Part shown: in pieces, positions 1-5,789 of the stretch | Numbering within the stretch: the stretch's first letter is position 1 | How the letters are laid out: the number at the start of each line of letters is the position of its first letter | Assembly: GCA_015711775.1 (NCBI GenBank) | Contig: JACVJB010000067.1 | Location: forward strand, 1 to 6,157 | From: Actinomycetota bacterium | Lineage (GTDB): Bacteria > Actinomycetota > Humimicrobiia > Humimicrobiales > Humimicrobiaceae | Length of the DNA stretch: 6,157 bases | Direction of reading: 5' to 3' | Notes under the pieces: model-generated | The model's database searches: none | What the model was told of the DNA's origin: nothing | Seen by the model: only the letters and a program-made list of their open reading frames with translations | Translations under genes and position numbers: made by a program

Positions 1-1167
1 AGATTTCGGTTTTCTTATAGTTTTTTGTTTTCCTGGCTGCTTTTTTATAATGCCCGGATCCTTTAAAGCATCTTTTATATTGTTTAACCCTAAGTCCTGT
101 ACGCTTGTCATAGCTTTCCCGCCTTCGGCAAGAGGACTTTCTTCAGCAGGTTCTTTTTTGCTTTCCTGGAATTTTTTAAGCCTGAAATTTTCTTTTATTT
201 CATTTTCAATTTTTAAAGCAATATCCCTGTTCTGCATGAGAAACACTTTTGCGTTTTCCCTGCCCTGTCCTATCCTTTCTTCCTTGTATGAGTACCATGA
301 TCCGCTTTTTACTATAACTCCATTTTCAGTTCCGACATCTATAAGACTTCCCTCTTTTGAAATTCCCCTGCCATACATAATATCAAATTCTGCGCTTTTA
401 AATGGAGGGGCCACTTTATTTTTAACAACCCTTACCCTGGTTCTTGAGCCAATTACTTCTGTTCCTTCCTTAAGATTGTCAATCCTGCGTATATCGAGCC
501 TCACGGAAGAATAATACTTCAAAGCCCGCCCTCCGGGAGTTGTTTCAGGATTTCCAAACATTATCCCAATTTTTTCCCTGAGCTGATTGATAAAAATCAC
601 TGCAGTTTTTGTCTTATTTACAACCCCAGTGATTTTTCTTAAAGCTTTGGACATTAGCCTTGCCTGGAGGCCGACATGCATGTCTTCCATTTCACCCTCA
701 AGTTCAGCTTTTGGAACAAGAGCCGCAACAGAATCTATAACTATTGCATCAAGGGCGCCGCTTTTAAGCAGTATTTCACATATATCCATTGCCTGTTCCC
801 CGTTGTCAGGCTGGGAAAGCAGCAGCTCTTCAGTATTTACGCCAAGAGCCCTTGCATATATCGGATCCAGGGCATGCTCCGCATCTATAAATGCTACTGT
901 GCCTCCTTCTTTCTGGGCATTTGCAATAATATGAAGAGCAAGAGTTGTTTTTCCGGAAGCTTCAGGGCCGAATATTTCAGTTACTCTACCTCTTGGTATT
1001 CCTCCTATTCCTAGAGCATTGTCAAGTTCAATGGAGCCGGTTGGAATAAATCCGATATTTAACGATATATCATCCTGTCCAAGCTTCATTATTGAGCCTT
1101 TTCCATACTGTCGTTCTATCTGGGACAGGGTATTTTCAATCACACGCTCCCTCTCATTGTATTCCAT
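1..1167 (-). CDS. recA: RecA recombinase, 3' end cut off by the window
   Basis: This is the cytoplasmic, ATP-dependent strand-exchange protein of homologous recombination and co-protease for LexA cleavage. My translation from ATG at 1167 is open for 389 codons to base 1 with no stop. Visible landmarks are the N-terminal helix ending in QYGKGSIM (residues 20-27), Walker [10 protein letters not shown] (67-75, Lys73), the catalytic Glu in DAEHALDP (Glu97), Walker B VIDS (Asp145), loop L1 around [10 protein letters not shown], the switch Gln195 in FINQLR, and loop L2 through [13 protein letters not shown]. The C-terminal domain includes [16 protein letters not shown] (290-305). There is no intein or frameshift. 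Usual RecA length is about 345-355 residues; this one continues with an acidic stretch (about 334-344) and then a basic tail ending at the window edge in KTIRKPKS. The start is supported by a strong Shine-Dalgarno 6 nt upstream and by alignment to family N-termini. The identification is certain; the true C-terminus is unknown. Confidence 0.98.
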   Translation of the reverse strand, partial: MEYNERERVIENTLSQIERQYGKGSIMKLGQDDISLNIGFIPTGSIELDNALGIGGIPRGRVTEIFGPEASGKTTLALHIIANAQKEGGTVAFIDAEHALDPIYARALGVNTEELLLSQPDNGEQAMDICEILLKSGALDAIVIDSVAALVPKAELEGEMEDMHVGLQARLMSKALRKITGVVNKTKTAVIFINQLREKIGIMFGNPETTPGGRALKYYSSVRLDIRRIDNLKEGTEVIGSRTRVRVVKNKVAPPFKSAEFDIMYGRGISKEGSLIDVGTENGVIVKSGSWYSYKEERIGQGRENAKVFLMQNRDIALKIENEIKENFRLKKFQESKKEPAEESPLAEGGKAMTSVQDLGLNNIKDALKDPGIIKKQPGKQKTIRKPKS

Positions 1168-1173
1168 TTAAAA

Positions 1174-1178
1174 CCTCC
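1174..1178 (-). promoter_or_regulatory. recA ribosome binding site
   Basis: The minus strand reads GGAGG followed by a 6-nt spacer (TTTTAA) and the recA ATG. It is the clearest Shine-Dalgarno in the window. The starts of thpR and ftsK have no comparable motif, which suggests recA is translated more efficiently than its neighbours (inference). Confidence 0.85.
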
Positions 1179-1210
1179 GAAAACATTTAAAAATAATTGA
1201 CTATTTATGC

Positions 1211-1219
1211 TTATGCACA
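1211..1219 (+). promoter_or_regulatory. DnaA-box match at the recA promoter
   Basis: TTATGCACA matches the DnaA box consensus TTATNCACA at all positions. It sits directly downstream of the recA -10 hexamer, across the predicted transcription start, where a bound protein could block initiation. It is a single box, and I saw no second one nearby. A chance match somewhere in 6 kb is possible (expected roughly 0.2), so function is only suggested by the position. Confidence 0.25.
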
Positions 1220-1248
1220 ATTATATCTTAAATTAACAGCTTTTACAA
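1220..1248 (-). promoter_or_regulatory. Probable sigma70/SigA promoter of recA
   Basis: On the minus strand, TTGTAA (1248-1243, 4 of 6 to the -35 consensus) is followed by a 17-nt spacer and a perfect -10 hexamer TATAAT (1225-1220). It lies in the 88-nt gap between thpR and recA. It would start transcription near 1213 and give a leader of roughly 45 nt carrying the GGAGG site. This suggests recA can be expressed independently of thpR. No Gram-positive SOS box (GAAC-N4-GTTC type) is visible in this gap. Confidence 0.65.
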
Positions 1249-1255
1249 TTTTTTA

Positions 1256-1849
1256 TTATTGCAATTCAAACTCTTCAATTATATTATACTCTGCGCCTGC
1301 CGGTTTTAATATACTTTCATAAAGAGCAATGTGAGAGCACAGTAAGGGCTGGCAATATTTTATATTAATTGCTGCTGCTTTTCTGGTAATGTCCTGGATA
1401 TTTTTTAATCTTGCAACGGTTATATGGCTTACAAACTTCCTTTTTTCTTTTCTTACCTTTATTTTACTCAGGTTATCTTCAAGCAGAGTAAATAATTTTT
1501 CCAGACATTCACTCTCTTGTGCCACCTCTACAAATACAACCCTTGCCGCTTTTAGCGAAGGAAACGCATCAGGAAAATTCCCGCAAGTATAATAAAATTT
1601 TTTAAAATTTTTCGAAGTAAGGCATGCCGCTTTTTTTATTTTGCTTATCTTGTCAATGCTTATGTTTCCCAAAAATTTCAAAGTTATATGGAGATTTTCT
1701 GCCGGAATAATTTTTACCTTAGAATCAGCAGCCTGCATATGCTTACTTAATGGAATTATCTTTTTATAAAGAAACTCCCTGTAATTTCGTGGAACAGGCA
1801 CAGCGATAAAAAGCCTTTTAAAGAGAGAGGTTTTATTTTCATCTGGCAT
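1256..1849 (-). CDS. thpR: RNA 2',3'-cyclic phosphodiesterase (2H phosphoesterase, LigT/ThpR family)
   Basis: A 197-residue cytoplasmic protein of the 2H phosphoesterase superfamily. Characterised members hydrolyse RNA 2',3'-cyclic phosphate ends to 2'-phosphates, and E. coli ThpR also shows 2'-5' RNA ligase activity in vitro. Both signature H-x-T motifs are present: HITLKFLG (His54, Thr56) and HITVARL (His142, Thr144), so the active site looks intact. The N-terminus carries the family strand RLFIAVPVP (13-20), and the C-terminus carries YESILKPAGAEYNIIEEFEL. The length is ordinary for the family. The ATG at 1849 has no good Shine-Dalgarno, but no in-frame start lies just upstream, and an 11-residue lead before RLFIAV is plausible. 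It is 116 nt after cinA and 88 nt before recA. The order cinA-ligT-recA is known from Deinococcus. Its physiological substrate there, and any link to DNA repair, are unclear. Confidence 0.93.
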   Translation of the reverse strand: MPDENKTSLFKRLFIAVPVPRNYREFLYKKIIPLSKHMQAADSKVKIIPAENLHITLKFLGNISIDKISKIKKAACLTSKNFKKFYYTCGNFPDAFPSLKAARVVFVEVAQESECLEKLFTLLEDNLSKIKVRKEKRKFVSHITVARLKNIQDITRKAAAINIKYCQPLLCSHIALYESILKPAGAEYNIIEEFELQ

Positions 1850-1865
1850 TGCAAATATCTTTTTT

Positions 1866-1886
1866 TTTAAAATCGGCGATTTTAAA
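1866..1886. repeat. 21-bp palindrome upstream of thpR
   Basis: TTTAAAATCG - G - CGATTTTAAA: perfect 10-nt arms around a single central base, 17 nt upstream of the thpR ATG. A one-base centre makes a dimer-binding operator more likely than a stable RNA hairpin. On the coding strand it is followed by nine A residues, not U residues, so it is not an intrinsic terminator for cinA. The symmetry is directly visible; a regulator is inferred. Confidence 0.5.
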
Positions 1887-1909
1887 TGTAAGTGTCATTC
1901 ATAATATTA

Positions 1910-1923
1910 ACAACATATGTTTT
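1910..1923. promoter_or_regulatory. SOS-box-like palindrome (possible LexA operator)
   Basis: The perfect 10-bp palindrome AACATATGTT (1912-1921) fits the core AACRNRYGTT of the B. subtilis-type LexA box CGAACRNRYGTTYG. 11 of 14 positions of the full consensus agree; the outer C, G and final G are missing. It lies between cinA and thpR, just downstream of the candidate -10 at 1941-1936, a normal place for a repressor site. It is the only such site I found near thpR-recA. No lexA gene is in the window, and the organism's own LexA consensus is unknown. Confidence 0.3.
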
Positions 1924-1935
1924 TAAAACTAAATT

Positions 1936-1965
1936 ATGATAAAAGTAAAATAATGCTTATATCAA
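1936..1965 (-). promoter_or_regulatory. Candidate promoter for thpR(-recA)
   Basis: On the minus strand, TTGATA (1965-1960, 5 of 6) and TATCAT (1941-1936, 5 of 6) are separated by 18 nt and begin right after the cinA stop. Transcription would start near 1929 and pass through the SOS-like palindrome. A weaker alternative is TTGTTA (1913-1908), N17, TACATT (1890-1885), whose -35 would overlap that palindrome. The region is very AT-rich, so chance matches are likely. Confidence 0.35.
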
Positions 1966-3261
1966 TTAATGATTATTTAATATTGCAAGTCTTAACCGGT
2001 TTAAAATAAACTGAGCCGTCCTGAATTTAATATCAGCTCTTGTGCCAATAAATTTTTTTTCGTATATTTCCTCAAAATTACCGGGTCCTGCTATGCAGGT
2101 AAATACAAGACCGACTCTTTTTCCTTTCTCGGGTGTAGTGGGCCCGGCTATGCCTGTTGCGCTTACTGCATAATCGCTGTTAAAGATCTTTTTTACATTT
2201 TCAGCCATTGCAATACAGACTTCCCTGCTTACAGAACCCTTGTCGGCGATAAGATTTCTATTAACCCTCAGCAGCTTACTTTTAATATCATCATTGTATG
2301 AAATAATGGAACCACAAAAATAATCTGAGCTTCCGGCAGTATCTGTAATAAGGCTTGAGATAAGACCGCCCGTTATTGACTCGGCAGTGCATATGGAAAT
2401 ATTCTTACCGCATTTTTTTATTGCCTTTTTTATCCCGTCGCCAATTGCGCCCTGACCTTTCCAGTATATGTGCTCTCCTATTACTGCCCTTATCCTGTCT
2501 TCCACTTTCCTCAATTTTTTTTTACATGATGCAGTGTTTTCAGATCTTGCAATAAGCATAATTTTTATAAGGCCCGGATTTGCTGTAACGCCTATATCAA
2601 CCCCCATGCTCTGGGCAAAAGGCTTTATTTCCTTAATTGAAAACTCAAGCTGGCTTTCACTTATGTCAGTTGAAAGAAGTACGGATTTTTTTATTACCTG
2701 CCTTGACAGATCACCGGTTAAATAGAAGGTTTGTTTTTCGGCGGCTATTTTACTTATGAAGGGTGCCACGTCTTTTTCAAACATATCCGTCATTTCTCTT
2801 GGCACTCCCGGTATTGAGAAAATATATACCTGTCCTTTGCGTGCAATAAAGCCGGACGCACTGCCAACTCTCGGGGTTATCGGTATGCTGCCTTCAGGAA
2901 TATAGGACTGGCGCAACAGGTTTTCAATTATTTTTTCATTTTTTACATACTTAAGGAACTTCAGGCTTGAGCTGTCAAGCTTTTTATCCCTTACAAGGCC
3001 TGCGCCCAGAAAACCTGCAACAGCGCTTCTTGTCAAATCATCATCTGTGGGGCCAAGCCCGCCACTTATAATGACGATATCGCTTAAATCCGTACATATC
3101 TGGAGCGATTTAATTATATCTTCCTCATTATCCCTGACTGTCAGCATATAATTGCATTCAAGGCCCATATCCGTCAGAACCTCAGCAATATACTTGGAAT
3201 TTGTATTTAATATAAGGCCGAGATTAATTTCAGTGCCAATGCTCAATATTGAAAACCTCAC
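1966..3261 (-). CDS. cinA: CinA: MoCF-type domain plus C-terminal NMN amidohydrolase (PncC) domain
   Basis: A 431-residue full-length two-domain CinA. Residues 1-170 form the molybdopterin-binding-like (COG1058) domain, with SIGTEINLG (7-15), TVRDNEEDI (41-49), GGLGPTDDDLTR (67-78) and FSIPGVPREM (148-157). About 175-265 is the linking KH-like region. About 275-430 is the PncC/CinA C-terminal domain, with AESITGG (293-299, Ser295), SYNDDIK (321-327, Tyr322, Lys327), GSVS (342-345), TGIAGP (369-374) and KRVGLV (381-386). PncC enzymes convert nicotinamide mononucleotide to nicotinate mononucleotide in pyridine nucleotide recycling; Ser295, Tyr322 and Lys327 match the reported Ser/Tyr/Lys active-site positions. 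The usual AESCTGG has Ile for Cys here. The start is a GTG overlapping the ftsK stop by 4 nt, which puts MRFSILSIGTE exactly where family members begin; a G-rich GGGGGCGG lies just upstream. Pneumococcal CinA is competence-induced with RecA and binds it. Confidence 0.95.
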   Translation of the reverse strand: MRFSILSIGTEINLGLILNTNSKYIAEVLTDMGLECNYMLTVRDNEEDIIKSLQICTDLSDIVIISGGLGPTDDDLTRSAVAGFLGAGLVRDKKLDSSSLKFLKYVKNEKIIENLLRQSYIPEGSIPITPRVGSASGFIARKGQVYIFSIPGVPREMTDMFEKDVAPFISKIAAEKQTFYLTGDLSRQVIKKSVLLSTDISESQLEFSIKEIKPFAQSMGVDIGVTANPGLIKIMLIARSENTASCKKKLRKVEDRIRAVIGEHIYWKGQGAIGDGIKKAIKKCGKNISICTAESITGGLISSLITDTAGSSDYFCGSIISYNDDIKSKLLRVNRNLIADKGSVSREVCIAMAENVKKIFNSDYAVSATGIAGPTTPEKGKRVGLVFTCIAGPGNFEEIYEKKFIGTRADIKFRTAQFILNRLRLAILNNH

Positions 3262-5627
3262 TGCTGTCCGCCCCCAACCATTTCATTTAACTCATCTCTT
3301 GAAACCAGCACTTCCCTGGGTTTGCTTCCGTCATAAGTTCCAATAAAACCCTTATCTTCAAGCTGGTCAATTATCCTTGCCGCGCGGGAATAGCCAAGCC
3401 TTAGTTTTCTCTGAAGCAGCGAGGCTGACGCATGCCCCATTTCCACAACAACCTTTAAGGCATCATAAAGTAAATCATCATCCTCAACAGCCCGCTCCTC
3501 CTTTTTTGCAAACCTTTCTGTTATTTCAGGGTTGTACTGCGCTTTAACCTGGTTCTTAATATAATTCGTTATAAGGCTTATTTCTTTGGTTGTAATAAAA
3601 GCTCCCTGCAGTCTTTCCGGCCTGTGCGCCTGCGGTGAAAGATAAAGCATATCGCCTTTCCCAATTAATTTTTCCGCACCGGCATGTTCCAGTATGACCC
3701 TTGAATCTGTATAATCTGTAACTCTGAATGCAATGCGGGCCGGTATATTTGTCTTTATAAGCCCTGTCAGTATTTTTACCACCGGTTTCTGCGTGGAGAT
3801 TATAAGATGGATTCCTACAGCTCTTGCCATCTGCGCAAGCCTGCATATGCTGTCTTCAACTTCTGACGCAGCAACCATCATCAAATCAGCCAGCTCATCT
3901 ATTATTACAAGTATATAAGGAAGAGGTTTTAATTCTGAGTCTTTTTCTGCGTCTTTTTTTACCATAAAATTAAACTCTTCAAGAGTTTTACAATTATAAT
4001 CCAGCAGCATCTGGAACCTGTTTTTCATCTCTTCCAGCACCCATGAAAGTACATGCGCTGCTTTTCTCGGATCAACAATAACCGGCGCAAGCAGATGAGG
4101 GATGCCATTATACATACTCAGCTCAACCATTTTTGGATCCACCATTATAAGCTTAACCTCACTTGGCCTGGCTTTCATAAGCAGAGCCACTATTATTGCA
4201 TTAAGACATACACTTTTACCTGAATTTGTTGCGCCTGCAATAAGTATATGCGGCATATTATTAATTGTCATATTTACAATCTCGCCAGAAAAACTTTTGC
4301 CAATCGGTACTGTAAGAAGATCGTCTCTGGAGCTTTTATCCGATGGCAGCATAATATCCCCGAGAGTTACGAGGCTCCTGACTTTATTGGGCACCTCAAT
4401 ACCAATAGCGGACTTACCTGGAATGGGAGTAAGAAACCTCAAATCAGGAGAACCCAGAGCCACGCAAAAATCATCCTCCAGACTCAATAATTTTGATACC
4501 TTAACTCCCTGGGAAAGCGCGACTTCATAAAGAGTAATTGAAGGACCACGTGTTACTGATGCTATTTTTGCAGGCAGATTAAAATAATAAAATAACTGAT
4601 TCAGTGTTGTGACATTTTCTGCAACATTCTGCTTATATAATTTCGGGGAAAGTACATCTGATTTTTTTAAAATATTTAGCGGCGGAAGCTTATAGTCCTG
4701 GTCCATCTCACTTTCATCATACATTGGTATTTTCAGCTGATCCTGTATTGAAGCGCTCACCAGGCCGGATTTCCCTGAAGAGTCTTTAGGATGTTTTTGC
4801 CCTGTAAAGTCTTTTGAGCCATCGCTTGACGGTTTAAGCACTTTTTCAATATTAAAAACTCCAGATCCGGCCTGCCCGTAATCTGAACCTGCTTTTCGGG
4901 ATACCTCGCCAGTATTAACTTCAAAATCCTTTATAACCGGGGGTTTTATTCTGACGCTATTGTCTTGCCTCTGCTGAGTCCGCTCCGGTTCTTTTAATTT
5001 ATTAGGTAAAACCTTTTCCGCAGCACCATTATATGAGCTTTTATCGCTAAAGATAATTTGTTTATCCAATATAGCATTATTCTGCTTCCGGGAAGATATT
5101 TTCCTTGCAATATCTATTATTGAGAGCCTGGTAATTACAAGTATGCCTATGACAGCAAGTGCGCAAAGAACTGCAATAGCTCCCGCATTGCCCACAAGCC
5201 TGTAAAGGCCGTAATATATAGCGGCTCCTATAACCCCGCCCCGTGATTTTACAAAAACCGGATCAAAAATATTTGTATACTTAAAATTACCTGAAAATAG
5301 TCCTGAAGCTGCAATGAATATAAGGAAAAAACCCCAACCGAATCTTGATGGAAGTAACTTTATGCGTCTAATAAAAAAACTTATGCCCCAAATAAAAAGC
5401 AGAAGGGCAGCTGCATACTTGGTTATTCCAAAAATATATGAAAGAAAATCATTTATATAATCCGATATAATGCCGGGTCTGCCAAATTTAAAAAAGCTTA
5501 AAAATAAAAGAATTGATAAAAGAAGAATAATAATGCCGTAAACTTCCGGGCGCCTGCTGACATATTGGTTCTTTTGCCTGACCCCGTTTTTTTTTGATTT
5601 TGACAAAGATCTGCTGTTTTTTTTCAT
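3258..5627 (-). CDS. ftsK: DNA translocase FtsK/SpoIIIE
   Basis: A 789-residue, complete, septum-located ATP-driven DNA pump that clears and segregates chromosomes at division. Residues 1-27 are a basic cytoplasmic lead (8 Lys, 4 Arg). Hydrophobic segments lie near 29-47, 69-86, 98-112 and 145-168, giving four, perhaps five, membrane passes. About 175-325 is a hydrophilic, poorly conserved linker, and the alpha/beta motor runs from about 330 to 705. Walker A is GATNSGKSV (465-473), Walker B is ILVIIDELADL (572-582), and ARAVGIHLIISTQKP (601-615) and GAEKLIGKGDMLYL (650-663) are typical motor motifs. Residues 716-777 are the gamma winged helix that reads the orienting octamers, with LLQRKLRLGYSRAARIID (737-754) and GSKPREVLV (767-775). 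The ATG at 5627 lacks a clear Shine-Dalgarno but is followed by the expected basic lead and first membrane segment. It sits downstream of rnj, as spoIIIE does in B. subtilis, and is coupled to cinA. Whether it serves vegetative division or sporulation cannot be told from the sequence. Confidence 0.97.
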   Translation of the reverse strand: MKKNSRSLSKSKKNGVRQKNQYVSRRPEVYGIIILLLSILLFLSFFKFGRPGIISDYINDFLSYIFGITKYAAALLLFIWGISFFIRRIKLLPSRFGWGFFLIFIAASGLFSGNFKYTNIFDPVFVKSRGGVIGAAIYYGLYRLVGNAGAIAVLCALAVIGILVITRLSIIDIARKISSRKQNNAILDKQIIFSDKSSYNGAAEKVLPNKLKEPERTQQRQDNSVRIKPPVIKDFEVNTGEVSRKAGSDYGQAGSGVFNIEKVLKPSSDGSKDFTGQKHPKDSSGKSGLVSASIQDQLKIPMYDESEMDQDYKLPPLNILKKSDVLSPKLYKQNVAENVTTLNQLFYYFNLPAKIASVTRGPSITLYEVALSQGVKVSKLLSLEDDFCVALGSPDLRFLTPIPGKSAIGIEVPNKVRSLVTLGDIMLPSDKSSRDDLLTVPIGKSFSGEIVNMTINNMPHILIAGATNSGKSVCLNAIIVALLMKARPSEVKLIMVDPKMVELSMYNGIPHLLAPVIVDPRKAAHVLSWVLEEMKNRFQMLLDYNCKTLEEFNFMVKKDAEKDSELKPLPYILVIIDELADLMMVAASEVEDSICRLAQMARAVGIHLIISTQKPVVKILTGLIKTNIPARIAFRVTDYTDSRVILEHAGAEKLIGKGDMLYLSPQAHRPERLQGAFITTKEISLITNYIKNQVKAQYNPEITERFAKKEERAVEDDDLLYDALKVVVEMGHASASLLQRKLRLGYSRAARIIDQLEDKGFIGTYDGSKPREVLVSRDELNEMVGGGQQ

Positions 5628-5673
5628 TTTAAGACTTTTTAGTTCTTTTTTACTATAGGCATTACTGCATTTT

Positions 5674-5699
5674 TACAATACCTGTATTTAATTATTGTA
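5674..5699. repeat. Inverted repeat upstream of ftsK
   Basis: TACAATA (5674-5680) and TATTGTA (5693-5699) are perfect 7-nt inverted arms with a 12-nt spacer. The second arm overlaps the candidate ftsK -10 hexamer. It could be an operator, or chance in AT-rich DNA. No function is recognised. Confidence 0.25.
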
Positions 5700-5719
5700 T
5701 AAAATGACTTCTTTGTAAA
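5691..5719 (-). promoter_or_regulatory. Weak candidate promoter for ftsK-cinA
   Basis: On the minus strand, TTTACA (5719-5714, 5 of 6) is followed by 17 nt and AATAAT (5696-5691, 5 of 6, but lacking the important first T). It would give a leader of about 57 nt. The 162-nt gap (5628-5789) holds no convincing gene and no GC-rich hairpin with a U-run to end the rnj transcript, so read-through from rnj is also possible. Confidence 0.25.
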
Positions 5720-5789
5720 CTTTGTTTATTGCTGCTTTTTTTCGCATAAATTATTATTTATATTATTTAAAGTCTTATAATTTTAAATT

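Noticed and set aside
50..1014. Plus-strand open frames (50-514, 587-934, 676-1014) opposite recA
   Set aside because: They are antisense shadows of a fully conserved recA frame, lack recognisable domains, and have low-complexity Ser/Leu/Phe-rich composition.
1..1167. Intein or frameshift in recA
   Set aside because: The translation is collinear with the RecA family from residue 1 through the C-terminal domain with no insertion.
1168..1255. LexA box in the recA promoter gap
   Set aside because: No GAAC-N4-GTTC-like sequence is present in this gap.
1860..1886. Palindrome next to a T9 run considered as an intrinsic terminator
   Set aside because: In the direction of transcription (minus strand) the run is A, not U, and the hairpin would have a one-base centre. 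No plus-strand gene needs a terminator there.
2468..4530. Plus-strand open frames opposite cinA and ftsK (2468-2725, 3152-3346, 3733-3918, 4102-4530, 4248-4490) and the minus-strand frame 3556-3846
   Set aside because: All lie inside clearly coding, family-conserved genes in another frame and show no independent domain or start signal.
5688..5747. 19-codon minus-strand ORF in the rnj-ftsK gap
   Set aside because: It has no ribosome binding site and no recognisable peptide. Its length is expected by chance.
5630..5777. 9-nt inverted repeat TAAGACTTT (5630-5638) and AAAGTCTTA (5769-5777) flanking the rnj-ftsK gap
   Set aside because: The arms are short, about 130 nt apart and AT-rich, with no mobile-element content between them. 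Probably chance.
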